Positions 1 through 6,599 of a stretch of DNA of 32,893 nucleotides are shown piece by piece. The stretch lies in NCBI GenBank assembly GCA_003648195.1, contig QMOK01000005.1, positions 1 through 32,893 on the forward strand, in the 5' to 3' direction. Each line of letters starts with the position of its first letter. The stretch's first letter is position 1. The notes under the pieces were generated by a model. The model saw only the letters and a list, made by a program, of their open reading frames with translations, was not told the origin of the DNA and made no database searches. A program made the position numbers and the translations under genes. The DNA comes from Chloroflexota bacterium. GTDB lineage: Bacteria > Chloroflexota > Anaerolineae > Anaerolineales > UBA11858.

Positions 1-511
1 CGAATATTAACCCTACGGTCAAAAGGTGTCGCTGCTGAGCTATTTCGGCTTCACGAGCCTGCTGTTCGGCGTCTTCTAGGTCATCTCCGAGAATCACGGC
101 TTCGAATCCGGACTCGGAGACTGTTTGGCGGAGTTCTGACTGGCTAACGACTGTGGGGATGTAGGTGACACGGGCACGTTCGGTAGTGAAGTTAACGCTA
201 GCCGCTCGCACTCCATCCATTTCGAGGAGGGCGCGTTCCAGGCGGCGGGCGTCATTATTGTCACTGAGTCGCTTGATGATAAGGTCGGCTTCTCCGGTCG
301 CTATGCCGTATCCAGCCCGCTCAATGCGGTTCAGGATGTCGTCTGTTTTCAGCAAGGCGGGATTAAATTCGATTGTGGCTCGCTCCGAGGAGAGGTTGAC
401 GTTGGTGAGGATTACACCATCAACTTTTCTGATATTTCGCTCAACGGCGGCAACACAGTTGACGCAGGTCATTCCGGTAATGGGGAGGGTGATTTGTTTG
501 TTTTCTGTCAT
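1..511 (-). CDS. copA: Copper-translocating P-type ATPase, N-terminal part (partial)
   Basis: The reverse strand reads in frame from ATG at 511 to the left edge, giving the first 170 residues of a protein whose body lies outside the window. Residues 8-72 form a heavy-metal-associated (HMA) domain with the Cu(I)-binding motif GMTCVNC (Cys16, Cys19). Residues about 75-141 form a second HMA-like domain in which the Cys pair is replaced by RLSDNNDA, so it should not bind metal through CxxC. A charged Glu/Gln-rich linker then leads into a hydrophobic stretch that looks like the first membrane helix. In the family, the ATPase pumps Cu(I) out of the cytoplasm. It is the third gene after csoR and copZ, which supports copper specificity. 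The ATPase core (DKTG, CPC) cannot be checked here. Confidence 0.85.
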   Translation of the reverse strand, partial: MTENKQITLPITGMTCVNCVAAVERNIRKVDGVILTNVNLSSERATIEFNPALLKTDDILNRIERAGYGIATGEADLIIKRLSDNNDARRLERALLEMDGVRAASVNFTTERARVTYIPTVVSQSELRQTVSESGFEAVILGDDLEDAEQQAREAEIAQQRHLLTVGLIF

Positions 512-581
512 GGTTTTTGGTGGAATGGTGATTAGTGACTAGGGGACTAGGAAATAAAATTGTAAATGGTAAATTGTGAAC

Positions 582-624
582 GGTGAATTATAAATGAGGA
601 ATCGTTTACAATTTATAATTCACC
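582..624. repeat. AT-rich inverted repeat between copZ and copA
   Basis: A perfect 14-bp inverted repeat, ggtgaattataaat at 582-595 and its complement at 611-624, encloses a 15-bp loop. Similarity continues outward: TAAATGGTAAAT at 562-573 pairs with the complement of a similar word near 625-637 with one mismatch, but a 7-base insertion on the left breaks the stem. It sits in the copZ-copA gap and could form a hairpin in the mRNA. There is no adjacent U-tract that would make it a clear terminator. Confidence 0.6.
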
Positions 625-646
625 ATTTGCCATTTATCATTCGGTT

Positions 647-853
647 TTAGATTACAGGAGGGAAATTGATCTCGGCTAAGAGTGTCTTGATGCTTTCTTC
701 GGTAGCGGGTTCTTGGAAGGTGATGGTGACTTGCTTGGGCTCCACAGTAGCGTCTACACTTTGAACGCCATCGAGGGCGCTGACTTCCATTTTGATGGTG
801 TTGGTACAATGTCTACAAGAGATGTTGGGGATGTTATAGGTTAGGGTTTGCAT
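647..853 (-). CDS. copZ: CopZ-like copper chaperone (HMA domain)
   Basis: This 68-residue protein is a single HMA domain with the metal-binding motif ISCRHC (Cys13, Cys16) near the N-terminus, followed by the beta-alpha-beta pattern ending in TLLAEINFP. Family members carry Cu(I) in the cytoplasm and hand it to the N-terminal HMA domain of CopA. It lies between csoR (stop 62 bases upstream) and copA (start 135 bases downstream) on the same strand. Length matches stand-alone CopZ proteins. The motif SCRHC differs from the usual TCxxC by a Ser before the first Cys, which is common in chaperones of this size. Zn or Hg specificity is possible but less likely given the neighbours. Confidence 0.85.
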   Translation of the reverse strand: MQTLTYNIPNISCRHCTNTIKMEVSALDGVQSVDATVEPKQVTITFQEPATEESIKTLLAEINFPPVI

Positions 854-915
854 GGTTAAAACTCCTTGGTTAGATAAGAATTTTTGGACCTGTCAGGTCT
901 CGAGAAATATTTGTC

Positions 916-1188
916 TCAGACTTTGGCGGCGGTCTCAAAGACGTTTATGATTTCTTGAAGCACCCGCTCTCGCTCGGCAGCGTCACCGCCTTGTACGGCG
1001 GTGATAAGACAGGTGTGAAGGTGATCTTCTAAAATCATGGTGCTGACTTTGTTCAGAGCCGATTGGACTGCGTGAATTTGGGCGATGGTGTCTATGCAGT
1101 AGGCTTCTTCTTCAATCATGCGCTGAATTCCACGGATGTGGCCTTCAATGGTCTTGAGACGTTTTTTGGCTTCTTCATGTTTTGGCAT
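916..1188 (-). CDS. csoR: CsoR-family copper-sensing repressor
   Basis: This 90-residue, all-helical protein belongs to the DUF156/CsoR family of metal-sensing repressors. The N-terminus has the family signature (KKRLKTIEGHIRGIQRMIEE). The Cu(I) ligand set Cys31, His56, Cys60 is present in the spacing seen in CsoR (C-x24-H-x3-C), which argues for copper rather than Ni/Co (RcnR) or persulfide (CstR) sensing. Apo-CsoR represses and Cu(I) releases it. It is first in the copper operon and lies just downstream of a G/C-tract operator at 1201-1225, so autoregulation is likely. ATG at 1188 is preceded by an AAGGAG ribosome-binding site. Confidence 0.9.
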   Translation of the reverse strand: MPKHEEAKKRLKTIEGHIRGIQRMIEEEAYCIDTIAQIHAVQSALNKVSTMILEDHLHTCLITAVQGGDAAERERVLQEIINVFETAAKV

Positions 1189-1200
1189 TTGCTTCTCCTT

Positions 1201-1225
1201 GCCCCCCCCAGGGGGGATGGGGTAC
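1201..1225. promoter_or_regulatory. Putative CsoR operator
   Basis: The stretch is a C-tract meeting a G-tract, then ATGGGGTAC. Read on the minus strand it begins GTACCCC and ends in a run of G, the G/C-tract pseudo-inverted repeat with flanking TA that CsoR/RcnR-family proteins bind. It lies immediately downstream of the -10 element of the csoR promoter, so a bound repressor would cover the transcription start. The match is by eye to the general pattern of the family. Confidence 0.65.
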
Positions 1226-1232
1226 GTGAAGC

Positions 1233-1261
1233 ATGGTAACTATCATCTTCGAGGTTGTCAA
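1233..1261 (-). promoter_or_regulatory. Sigma70-type promoter of the copper operon
   Basis: On the minus strand TTGACA (1256-1261, perfect -35) is followed after 17 bases by TACCAT (1233-1238, 4 of 6 to the -10 consensus). Transcription would begin near 1226, at the edge of the putative CsoR operator, and run into csoR. Confidence 0.65.
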
Positions 1262-1465
1262 GAGTAACGCGTAAAAAAAAGTATATTAAAAAGTTGTTGG
1301 TTAAACATTCCCTCTCTCAATCCCCCTAACGCAGCATTCTGTAAAGGGCAAATGCCAAAAGCATCTTAGTTGAGTTTTCTATAAAAAATGGGGCTATCAA
1401 GGCTATCGCCTTGCTGGTAAACTGGTTAAAATATCGTTAGAAATCTATCACCCATCAATTTTTGC

Positions 1466-1494
1466 TTGACACTTCTCTAGCTGCCAAGTACACT
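1466..1494 (+). promoter_or_regulatory. Sigma70-type promoter of the tlpA-lgt-like operon
   Basis: TTGACA (1466-1471), a 17-base spacer, then TACACT (1489-1494). The start would be near 1501, about 37 bases before the ATG at 1538, with AAAGGA at 1525-1530 as ribosome-binding site. The 1262-1465 stretch between this and the divergent copper promoter shows only a small hairpin (CAAGGC-TATC-GCCTTG at 1398-1413) and nothing else recognisable. Confidence 0.6.
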
Positions 1495-1537
1495 TTGAGC
1501 TACGTTCAAGAAATTAAATTCAGCAAAGGAAATAATA

Positions 1538-2086
1538 ATGCGCACTATTCTCTCAAAATATTGGATATACTTCACAATAGCAATCTTGGTTCTGGGTGCG
1601 GGTTGGATTTGGGTTAGCGCTCAAAACACCAACTCTACCAAGACACTTGAAACAGCCCCACAAGAAGGCTTTCTGGCTCCCAATTTCACCCTCGACACCA
1701 AAAACGGAACGCAACTCTCCCTTTCGGACTTTCGAGGCCAGCCTGTTTTGGTCAACTTTTGGGCCAGTTGGTGTCCTCCTTGCAAAGCCGAGATGCCCGG
1801 CATGGAAATAGTTTACCAAGAATTCCAAGATCAAGGTTTTGTCGTCTTAGCCATCAATGTTACCCATCAAGACAGTCTAAGCGATGCAGCTCGCTTCGTT
1901 GAAGAGCAAGGGTTCACTTTCCCCATCTTACTAGACGCACAAGCCATCGCTTCTCAGGCTTATCAAATACGCTCATTGCCCACATCGTTTTTTATAGACC
2001 AAGAAGGCATCATCCAACAAATCGTCTTCGGCGGCCCAATACCCAAAGCAGACCTCCATGCAAAAATTGAGGACTTGTTAAAATAA
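1538..2086 (+). CDS. TlpA/ResA-like membrane-anchored thioredoxin
   Basis: This 182-residue protein has an N-terminal membrane anchor (about residues 8-28) and an extracytoplasmic thioredoxin fold (about 43-180). The active site is WASWCPPC with Cys79 and Cys82, and the cis-proline is Pro148 in SLPTS. The spacing and the insertion between active site and cis-proline match the TlpA/ResA/CcmG group, which reduce or shuffle disulfides outside the membrane, often for cytochrome c maturation or copper-site assembly. It overlaps the next gene by one base (TAATG), so the two are translationally coupled. No cytochrome gene is visible nearby, so the client is unknown. The AAAGGA ribosome-binding site 7 bases upstream supports the start. 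Confidence 0.85.
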   Translation: MRTILSKYWIYFTIAILVLGAGWIWVSAQNTNSTKTLETAPQEGFLAPNFTLDTKNGTQLSLSDFRGQPVLVNFWASWCPPCKAEMPGMEIVYQEFQDQGFVVLAINVTHQDSLSDAARFVEEQGFTFPILLDAQAIASQAYQIRSLPTSFFIDQEGIIQQIVFGGPIPKADLHAKIEDLLK

Positions 2087-2820
2087 TGTTCCCCGTCTTG
2101 CAAATTGGGCCGCTCTCTATCCAAACGCCTAACCTTGTCATCCTTTTGGGGCTGTGGCTAGGGCTTACGCTTGCCGAACGTCTGGCGCCTCGCTTCGGGG
2201 TTGATGGGGACACTCTCTACAACCTCTCATTCATAGCTATCATTGCCGGCATCATTGGCGCGCGCCTCTCTTTTGCCGCTCAGTCTCTGCAAAATTTTCT
2301 CGACAAGCCGCTAAGCCTGCTCTCACCAACGCCCAATATGCTAGACCCGGTAGGAGGCATGTTAATAGCTCTCACCGCAAGCCTCATCTACGGAAGCCGC
2401 AAAAAACTCGCTCTCTGGCCCACCTTGGATGCGCTAACGCCTCTCTTGGCTACATTGGGGATTGCGTTAGGGTTGGCTCATTTGGCTTCGGGAGACGCCT
2501 TTGGAATGCCTGCCGAACTTCTTTGGGGAATATCTTTGTGGGGGGCACGGCGACACCCAAGCCAAATCTATGAAATCGTGGCAAGTGGCTTAACTTTATG
2601 GTTGATCTGGCCCCGAGCGAACTCTGCAAGGGGGATGGCCGGAGAAACCTTTGGCCGATTCACCGCCCTAAGCGCGGGGGCGTGTCTCTTCCTCCATGGA
2701 TTCCGAGGAGACAGCACCATCCTTGCTAATGGCTTCCGATTAGAGCAGATAATAGCTTGGGGGGTGCTGGCGGTCAGTTTGTGGTGGTTGGGAAAGTTTT
2801 ATAAGAAAATAGAAGGTTAA
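2086..2820 (+). CDS. Lgt-like membrane protein with altered active-site motifs
   Basis: This 244-residue protein of about seven membrane helices resembles prolipoprotein diacylglyceryl transferase (Lgt). Family landmarks are kept: GAR at 58-60, GDAFG at 136-140, and RHPSQIYE at 157-163 (the HPSQLYE signature). Other key positions are not. The FHGG His motif is absent from the DPVGGML segment near residues 87-93, and the GRxGNFxN stretch that normally precedes GDAFG reads LGLAHLAS, losing its Arg and Asn residues. It may therefore be a divergent or non-canonical Lgt rather than the housekeeping enzyme. One-base overlap with the TlpA-like gene suggests a shared role in the envelope. The stop is 3 bases before folB. 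Confidence 0.7.
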   Translation: MFPVLQIGPLSIQTPNLVILLGLWLGLTLAERLAPRFGVDGDTLYNLSFIAIIAGIIGARLSFAAQSLQNFLDKPLSLLSPTPNMLDPVGGMLIALTASLIYGSRKKLALWPTLDALTPLLATLGIALGLAHLASGDAFGMPAELLWGISLWGARRHPSQIYEIVASGLTLWLIWPRANSARGMAGETFGRFTALSAGACLFLHGFRGDSTILANGFRLEQIIAWGVLAVSLWWLGKFYKKIEG

Positions 2821-2823
2821 ATC

Positions 2824-3183
2824 ATGGATAAAGTAATTATAAAAGATCTTTTGGCGCGGGGTATCATTGGCGTTCATGCTTGGGAAAGAGAAAGGCCGCA
2901 AGATATTCTTATTAATTTAGTTTTGTTTGGGAGTATTTCTAAAGCGGGGGAAACGGATAATGTTGAGGATAGCATTAATTATCAAACGGTGGCCGAAAAG
3001 ACGTTAGCACACGTTGAAAACGCCAAACGCCTCACGGTAGAGGCGTTAGCGACAGATATTGCTAAGTTGTGTTTAGAAAACGGGGCGGTTAAAAAGGTTT
3101 GCGTAAGGGTAGAAAAGCCCAGCGTGGTGCCTTTTACGACGTCTGTAGGGGTAGAAATTGAACGCACACGAGAGAATTTCTGA
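2824..3183 (+). CDS. folB: Dihydroneopterin aldolase
   Basis: This 119-residue protein matches FolB in length and pattern: an opening DKVIIKDLLARGIIGVHAWERERPQ-type strand (residues 2-26), the conserved NYQTVAEK segment (about 53-60), EALATDIAKLC (about 73-83) and the closing VRVEKPSVVPFTTSVGVEI (about 94-112). FolB cleaves 7,8-dihydroneopterin to 6-hydroxymethyl-7,8-dihydropterin and glycolaldehyde in folate synthesis. It follows the Lgt-like gene by 3 bases and converges with folE, the first enzyme of the same pathway, on the opposite strand. No good ribosome-binding site is seen apart from the AGAAGG inside the preceding gene end, so translation may be coupled. Confidence 0.9.
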   Translation: MDKVIIKDLLARGIIGVHAWERERPQDILINLVLFGSISKAGETDNVEDSINYQTVAEKTLAHVENAKRLTVEALATDIAKLCLENGAVKKVCVRVEKPSVVPFTTSVGVEIERTRENF

Positions 3184-3263
3184 CGTTCGCTGGGGAAGAG
3201 CAAACGGTCAGGGGAATTTCAGTACACGCACAAACTTACATCTGCTGCGTCTGAGGAAATGAG

Positions 3264-3283
3264 TTTGCACCCTAGGTTGCAAA
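3264..3283. repeat. 20-bp near-perfect palindrome between folB and folE
   Basis: TTTGCA, C, CCTAGG, T, TGCAAA: a palindrome broken by a single mismatched pair, in the gap between convergent folB and folE. It might help terminate one or both transcripts, but there is no U-tract, so the role is open. Confidence 0.35.
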
Positions 3284-3325
3284 TCCGCTTTGGAGCAGTT
3301 ATACGCACGTTATCCCCAAAAGAAT

Positions 3326-3958
3326 TTAGAAATGAAGAGGGGCTGAGCCGCGCGAGATGTTGTCTAGGAATTCTTGGCGGGTAGGCATGCTGTTGCGGAA
3401 CGCGCCCAACATTGCGGAGGTAGTCATGCGGGCATCGTGTTTTTTTACGCCGCGCATCATAGAGCACATGTGCAGGCCTTCAACTACTACGGCTACGCCT
3501 TGGGGGTGAAGGAGTTCGTCTATCAGGTCGGCTACTTGCCGGGTCATGCGTTCTTGGATTTGCAGACGGCGGGCGAACATATCGACAATGCGGGGGATTT
3601 TGGAGAGGCCAATTATTTTTCCGTCAGGGATGTAGGCAACATGCGCACGCCCAATGAATGGGAGCATGTGATGTTCGCAGAGGCTATAGTATTCTATGTC
3701 TCTGACGATGACCATTTCGTCGTAGGAGGCGTGAAAAATGGCCTCATTGAGGAGTTCGATGGGGTCTGTACGGTAGCCAGCCAAAAGTTCTGCGTAGGCA
3801 CGGGCTACACGTTCGGGGGTTTTTTGCAGCCCTTCGCGGTTTGGGTCTTCGCCGATGGCGGTTAAGATTTCTTCAATGGCTTGGGTAATTTTTCCCAGGT
3901 CCATATCTTGTTTGAATAAATTTGCTACGTCATTGATAATTTTTTTATTTTTTTCCAT
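3326..3958 (-). CDS. folE: GTP cyclohydrolase I
   Basis: This 210-residue protein is a type I GTP cyclohydrolase, which converts GTP to 7,8-dihydroneopterin triphosphate, the first step of folate or pterin synthesis. The zinc ligands are in place: Cys94 and His97 in [10 protein letters not shown], and Cys165 in HMCSMMRG. Other family segments visible are [16 protein letters not shown] (37-52), [19 protein letters not shown] (107-125) and RMTSAM-like residues near 177-183. Full length for the family with a short N-terminal extension. AAGAAGG precedes the ATG at 3958 by 8 bases, and a strong promoter lies upstream. It converges with folB. Confidence 0.95.
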   Translation of the reverse strand: MEKNKKIINDVANLFKQDMDLGKITQAIEEILTAIGEDPNREGLQKTPERVARAYAELLAGYRTDPIELLNEAIFHASYDEMVIVRDIEYYSLCEHHMLPFIGRAHVAYIPDGKIIGLSKIPRIVDMFARRLQIQERMTRQVADLIDELLHPQGVAVVVEGLHMCSMMRGVKKHDARMTTSAMLGAFRNSMPTRQEFLDNISRGSAPLHF

Positions 3959-4012
3959 TTTATTTGCCTTCTTTATATTAGTGAGAATTAAAGTATTTTT
4001 TACACGCGGGGT

Positions 4013-4041
4013 ATTTTATCACTTGTGAAATATCTTCTCAA
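4013..4041 (-). promoter_or_regulatory. Promoter of folE
   Basis: On the minus strand TTGAGA (4036-4041), 17 bases, TAAAAT (4013-4018). Each hexamer matches consensus at 5 of 6. The leader to the folE start is about 48 bases. Confidence 0.6.
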
Positions 4042-4117
4042 TGTTTGAATGTAGGTAATTAGGGCAATTGCAAATATAGAAATGAACGGCTTTAATCCTC
4101 AAAAATTGGGGAGGTAC

Positions 4118-4146
4118 TTGAAAATTAGTAAAAATGACGCTACAAT
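4118..4146 (+). promoter_or_regulatory. Promoter of the cyclic-nucleotide-binding gene
   Basis: TTGAAA (4118-4123), 17 bases, TACAAT (4141-4146). Each hexamer is 5 of 6 to consensus. Transcription would start near 4153, about 74 bases before the preferred ATG at 4227. Confidence 0.6.
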
Positions 4147-4226
4147 GCAACTAGAAAGTACTGATTTTGAACAACATCTATGCAGAGAGTTTGTCGTTGC
4201 TTTACAATATTATGCTAGGAGTATTG

Positions 4227-4676
4227 ATGAAAATACAAGGGCTTTTGCAAAAAGTTGAGCTGTTTAGAGGGCTTACAGAAGAGGAGTTAACGCAAATTGC
4301 GAATATCTGTAAGGAAGAGCGGTTTCAAGAAGGGGAAGTTTTCGCTAAGGAAGGCGAGATGGGGGATACATTTTGTGTCATTAAAGATGGTCTCATGAAG
4401 GTTGAGATCAATCAGATGCCAGATTTGCAACCCCATGTAATTGTTCATCTTGGCACAGGCCAATTAATTGGGGAAATGAGTTTGGTTGACCGTGGTGTTC
4501 GTTCTGCTACGGTTCGGGCCATTCAAACGCCAACTGATATTTTAGTAATTCACCATGATGAATTTCACGATCTATGTGAGAAGAATAATCGAATTGGGTA
4601 CGTGGTAATGCGCAATATGGCCGCCGACCTCTCTTTCAAGTTGCGTCACCGTTCTTTAAGCGAGCAAGGGAGGTAA
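4227..4676 (+). CDS. Stand-alone cyclic-nucleotide-binding domain protein
   Basis: I take ATG 4227 as start because AGGAG at 4217-4221 sits 5 bases upstream; an in-frame ATG at 4167 would add 20 residues without a ribosome-binding site. The 149-residue protein is essentially one Crp/PKA-type cNMP-binding beta-barrel: VELFRGLTEEEL at the front, EGEMGDTFCVIKDG, then the phosphate-binding cassette GQLIGEMSLVDRG (78-90) followed by VRSATVRA with the conserved Arg. The C-terminal part (about 110-149) is helical. No helix-turn-helix follows, so it is not a Crp-type activator by itself; it may bind cAMP, cGMP or another ligand and act on a partner. It overlaps the next small gene by one base. Confidence 0.8.
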   Translation: MKIQGLLQKVELFRGLTEEELTQIANICKEERFQEGEVFAKEGEMGDTFCVIKDGLMKVEINQMPDLQPHVIVHLGTGQLIGEMSLVDRGVRSATVRAIQTPTDILVIHHDEFHDLCEKNNRIGYVVMRNMAADLSFKLRHRSLSEQGR

Positions 4677-4879
4677 TGATGCCTACTTATAAAATAAGTT
4701 ATGTGGTTCCAGATAAGAAGCATCCGGGAGGGATTATCAATTTAGATTATTGTCCTGTCAGGGGCGAGACTTTGGAGATAGGGGGTGTAACCTACGCGAT
4801 TCAAGAGGTTATAGAGTTGATGCCTCCTCAGGGTTTGTTCCATTATTTGCATGTCACTTGCGAAACTTTGGAGGAGTGA
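4676..4879 (+). CDS. Small protein of unknown function
   Basis: This is a 67-residue protein (66 if the second of two adjacent ATGs is used). GGGAGG at 4668-4673 is close upstream, and the start overlaps the stop of the cyclic-nucleotide-binding gene (TAATG), so coupling is likely. The sequence predicts beta strands (YKISYVVPDK, ETLEIGGVTYAIQEVIEL, GLFHYLHVTCETLEE), with single Cys residues and no membrane segment. I do not recognise a family. Its position suggests it acts with the ligand-binding protein before it, but that is inference. Confidence 0.6.
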   Translation: MMPTYKISYVVPDKKHPGGIINLDYCPVRGETLEIGGVTYAIQEVIELMPPQGLFHYLHVTCETLEE

Positions 4880-4916
4880 GAGAATATTCTTTTTCTAGGT
4901 ATTTCGCGTATAAAAT

Positions 4917-4953
4917 AAAAGGCAGCGAACACAATTGCGTTCGCTGCCTTTTT
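4917..4953. terminator. Bidirectional intrinsic terminator
   Basis: Stem GGCAGCGAAC (4921-4930) pairs with GTTCGCTGCC (4939-4948) over an 8-base loop. It is followed by TTTTT on the plus strand, and on the minus strand by TTTTATTTTA. It serves the convergent plus-strand pair ending at 4879 and the minus-strand hpf ending at 4975. Confidence 0.9.
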
Positions 4954-4974
4954 GCGTGTTAGCGATTTATTTTA

Positions 4975-5523
4975 TCAAATTTCAGGTTCAATTAATCCAT
5001 AGGTTCCGTCGTGCCGCTTGTACAAAACGTTTATCATTTGTGCCTGAATATTGAAGAAAACGAAGAAGCTATTGTGTCCTAGAAGTTCCATTTGCTCGAT
5101 CGCTTCCCATTCATCCATAGGAGTAAGTTTGAATTCTTTGCGACGCACGATAACAGGTTCTTCTTCATCTTCGTCTTCAAAAGTTTCTACAATTTCTACA
5201 TCTCTATCTTTCTTCCAACGCTCGTTGCGTTTCCCCTTATAGCGTTTAATACGTCTTTTTATAGTTTCTAAAGCAAGATTGACAGCTCCAAAAATATCCT
5301 CGTCTCGTTCTTCGGAGCGCAAGATAAATCCTTTGCCGCGGGCAGTAATTTGAGCGACTGCACGCTCTTTGGCGCTTCGGGCATTGGTCGAAGCTAAATC
5401 AACACGAACTTCATTTATGTCTTCCAAATAACGATCCAATTTGGAGACTTTCTTAAAGACATATTCATTTATACGATCTGTTACTTCCAAATCACGGCTA
5501 AAAATCTTAACTTCTGCTGTCAT
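4975..5523 (-). CDS. hpf: Long-form ribosome hibernation-promoting factor
   Basis: This 182-residue protein has two parts. Residues 1-97 are the HPF/RaiA domain that binds the ribosomal decoding centre (ITARGKGFILRSEERDEDIFGAVNLA). After an acidic linker (about 108-124), residues 125-182 form the C-terminal dimerisation domain of long HPF, with the conserved KLTPMDEWEAIEQMELLGH and the closing RHDGTYGLIEP. Long HPF pairs 70S ribosomes into inactive 100S particles in stationary phase or stress. GGAGG precedes ATG 5523 by 6 bases. The 33-base gap to comF suggests co-transcription, and the gene ends at the shared terminator. Confidence 0.95.
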   Translation of the reverse strand: MTAEVKIFSRDLEVTDRINEYVFKKVSKLDRYLEDINEVRVDLASTNARSAKERAVAQITARGKGFILRSEERDEDIFGAVNLALETIKRRIKRYKGKRNERWKKDRDVEIVETFEDEDEEEPVIVRRKEFKLTPMDEWEAIEQMELLGHNSFFVFFNIQAQMINVLYKRHDGTYGLIEPEI

Positions 5524-5556
5524 AAGTACCTCCGTAATATAGAGTTAGCGATCTGT

Positions 5557-6282
5557 TCATTTTCTCTTTTGAGAGCGAACAGCACGCGCGAGCGTAAGCC
5601 CATAAACCTGTCTAGCATTTGCACGTCGAAGGGCATCTGCACAAGCATCAAGCGTGGAGCCAGTGGTAGTCACATCATCAATTACCAATACAGATTTTCC
5701 TGAAACAATTTCAGGGATTGCCTTGAAAGCTCCGGCCACATTTTCTCGGCGTTCAAGGATAGATAATTCCACTTGGCTGCGGGTTTCTCGAACCCGTTGC
5801 AAAGCTTTGGGAATGTGCGGTATACCCACGCTCCAGGCAAATGGGCGAGCCAAAAGCATAGCCTGATTATACCCTCGTTTCTTGAATCGTTCCATCCCCA
5901 AAGGAACCGGGACAACTAGGTCTACTTTCCAATCTGTGCTTGAAAAGACTTTGCACAAAAAATTTGCCATCACCTCCCCTAAGCCTAAATTTCGTTCGTA
6001 TTTCAAAGCGTGAAGAGCCTTTTGGACTTGGCCCTCAAACACTGCCCATGACCGAATAGCAGCATATTGTGGACGATGTTGCCGACAGCGTTCGCAGAGG
6101 TTCCAAGACGTATCGTCAGGCAGCTGATCTCCGCATAGCGAGCATATAGGTTCTTTAATTTCAGTGACTTGATTTATACAAGATTCGCACCATCTATCCC
6201 CCCATTTTTCACATCCCACACAACGAGGCGGAAAAAAGAAATCAACTATTTTCCACCCGTATCTATACAAACGAGAATGCAC
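5557..6282 (-). CDS. comF: ComF family phosphoribosyltransferase-like protein
   Basis: The start is GTG at 6282, with GGGAGAA 5 bases upstream. The 241-residue protein carries an N-terminal zinc-ribbon region with four CxxC pairs (Cys21/24, 32/35, 47/50, 63/66). A type I phosphoribosyltransferase domain follows, with the PRPP-binding loop VLVIDDVTTTGSTL at 198-211. The VVPVPLGMERFKKRGYNQA segment (around 130-148) is the ComF/GntX signature. ComF is needed for DNA uptake in naturally competent bacteria and is proposed to help handle incoming single-stranded DNA at the cytoplasmic side. No other competence gene is in the window, although the tad pilus cluster lies just upstream. Confidence 0.9.
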   Translation of the reverse strand: MHSRLYRYGWKIVDFFFPPRCVGCEKWGDRWCESCINQVTEIKEPICSLCGDQLPDDTSWNLCERCRQHRPQYAAIRSWAVFEGQVQKALHALKYERNLGLGEVMANFLCKVFSSTDWKVDLVVPVPLGMERFKKRGYNQAMLLARPFAWSVGIPHIPKALQRVRETRSQVELSILERRENVAGAFKAIPEIVSGKSVLVIDDVTTTGSTLDACADALRRANARQVYGLTLARAVRSQKRK

Positions 6283-6361
6283 GGCGGTTCTCCCTGAAGA
6301 ATCTAGTGAAGGCTACCTGATGATGTTCCTCGAAATGGCTAGATGGATCTCTTTTTGTTCA

Positions 6362-6389
6362 ATTATGAACACGTTCTAGAAAATGTCTA
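6362..6389 (-). promoter_or_regulatory. Candidate promoter of comF-hpf
   Basis: On the minus strand TAGACA (6384-6389), 16 bases, CATAAT (6362-6367); each hexamer is 5 of 6. The leader to the GTG at 6282 would be about 75 bases. It lies beside the palindromic repeat at 6395-6521. Confidence 0.45.
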
Positions 6390-6394
6390 ATTAT

Positions 6395-6521
6395 AACTGC
6401 TCAGCCCACCATTGAAATGTCACTGTGAGGGGCATTTTTTACCCCGAAGCAGTCTCCCAGACGCTCTAGGAGATTGCTTCAGCGGGAAAACACCGCTTCG
6501 CAATGACATGCCTGAGTAGTT
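6395..6521. repeat. Imperfect palindromic dispersed repeat, copy 1
   Basis: A 127-bp imperfect palindrome fills most of the tadC-comF gap. The ends AACTGCTCAG and CTGAGTAGTT are inverted with one mismatch. The inner arms run from ATGTCACTG at 6417 and from CAATGACAT, which ends at 6509; each contains a form of GAAGCAGTCTCC or GAAGCAATCTCC. A second copy of the 93-bp core is at 29131-29223. It encodes nothing; a MITE- or REP-like element that also acts as a transcript hairpin is plausible. The rest of the gap (6522-6599) shows nothing. Confidence 0.75.
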
Positions 6522-6599
6522 ACGTCAAATTTAATGTATTTGAGATAAATGCTAAACTTGCTATTTGGTATTTTTCTGATAAGTTCTGTTTTTCGATGT

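Noticed and set aside
165-542. Plus-strand open frame of 125 codons
   Set aside because: It lies opposite the copA N-terminus, which has two recognisable HMA domains on the minus strand.
606-809. Minus-strand frame of 67 codons overlapping copZ
   Set aside because: It is out of frame with the HMA domain and its C-terminus is read from the AT-rich palindrome.
1398-1413. Short hairpin CAAGGC-TATC-GCCTTG upstream of the TlpA-like gene
   Set aside because: A 6-bp stem without a U-tract is expected by chance and lies before the promoter; no riboswitch features were seen.
3374-3865. Plus-strand open frame of 163 codons
   Set aside because: It is a shadow of folE, whose zinc ligands and family motifs are clear on the minus strand.
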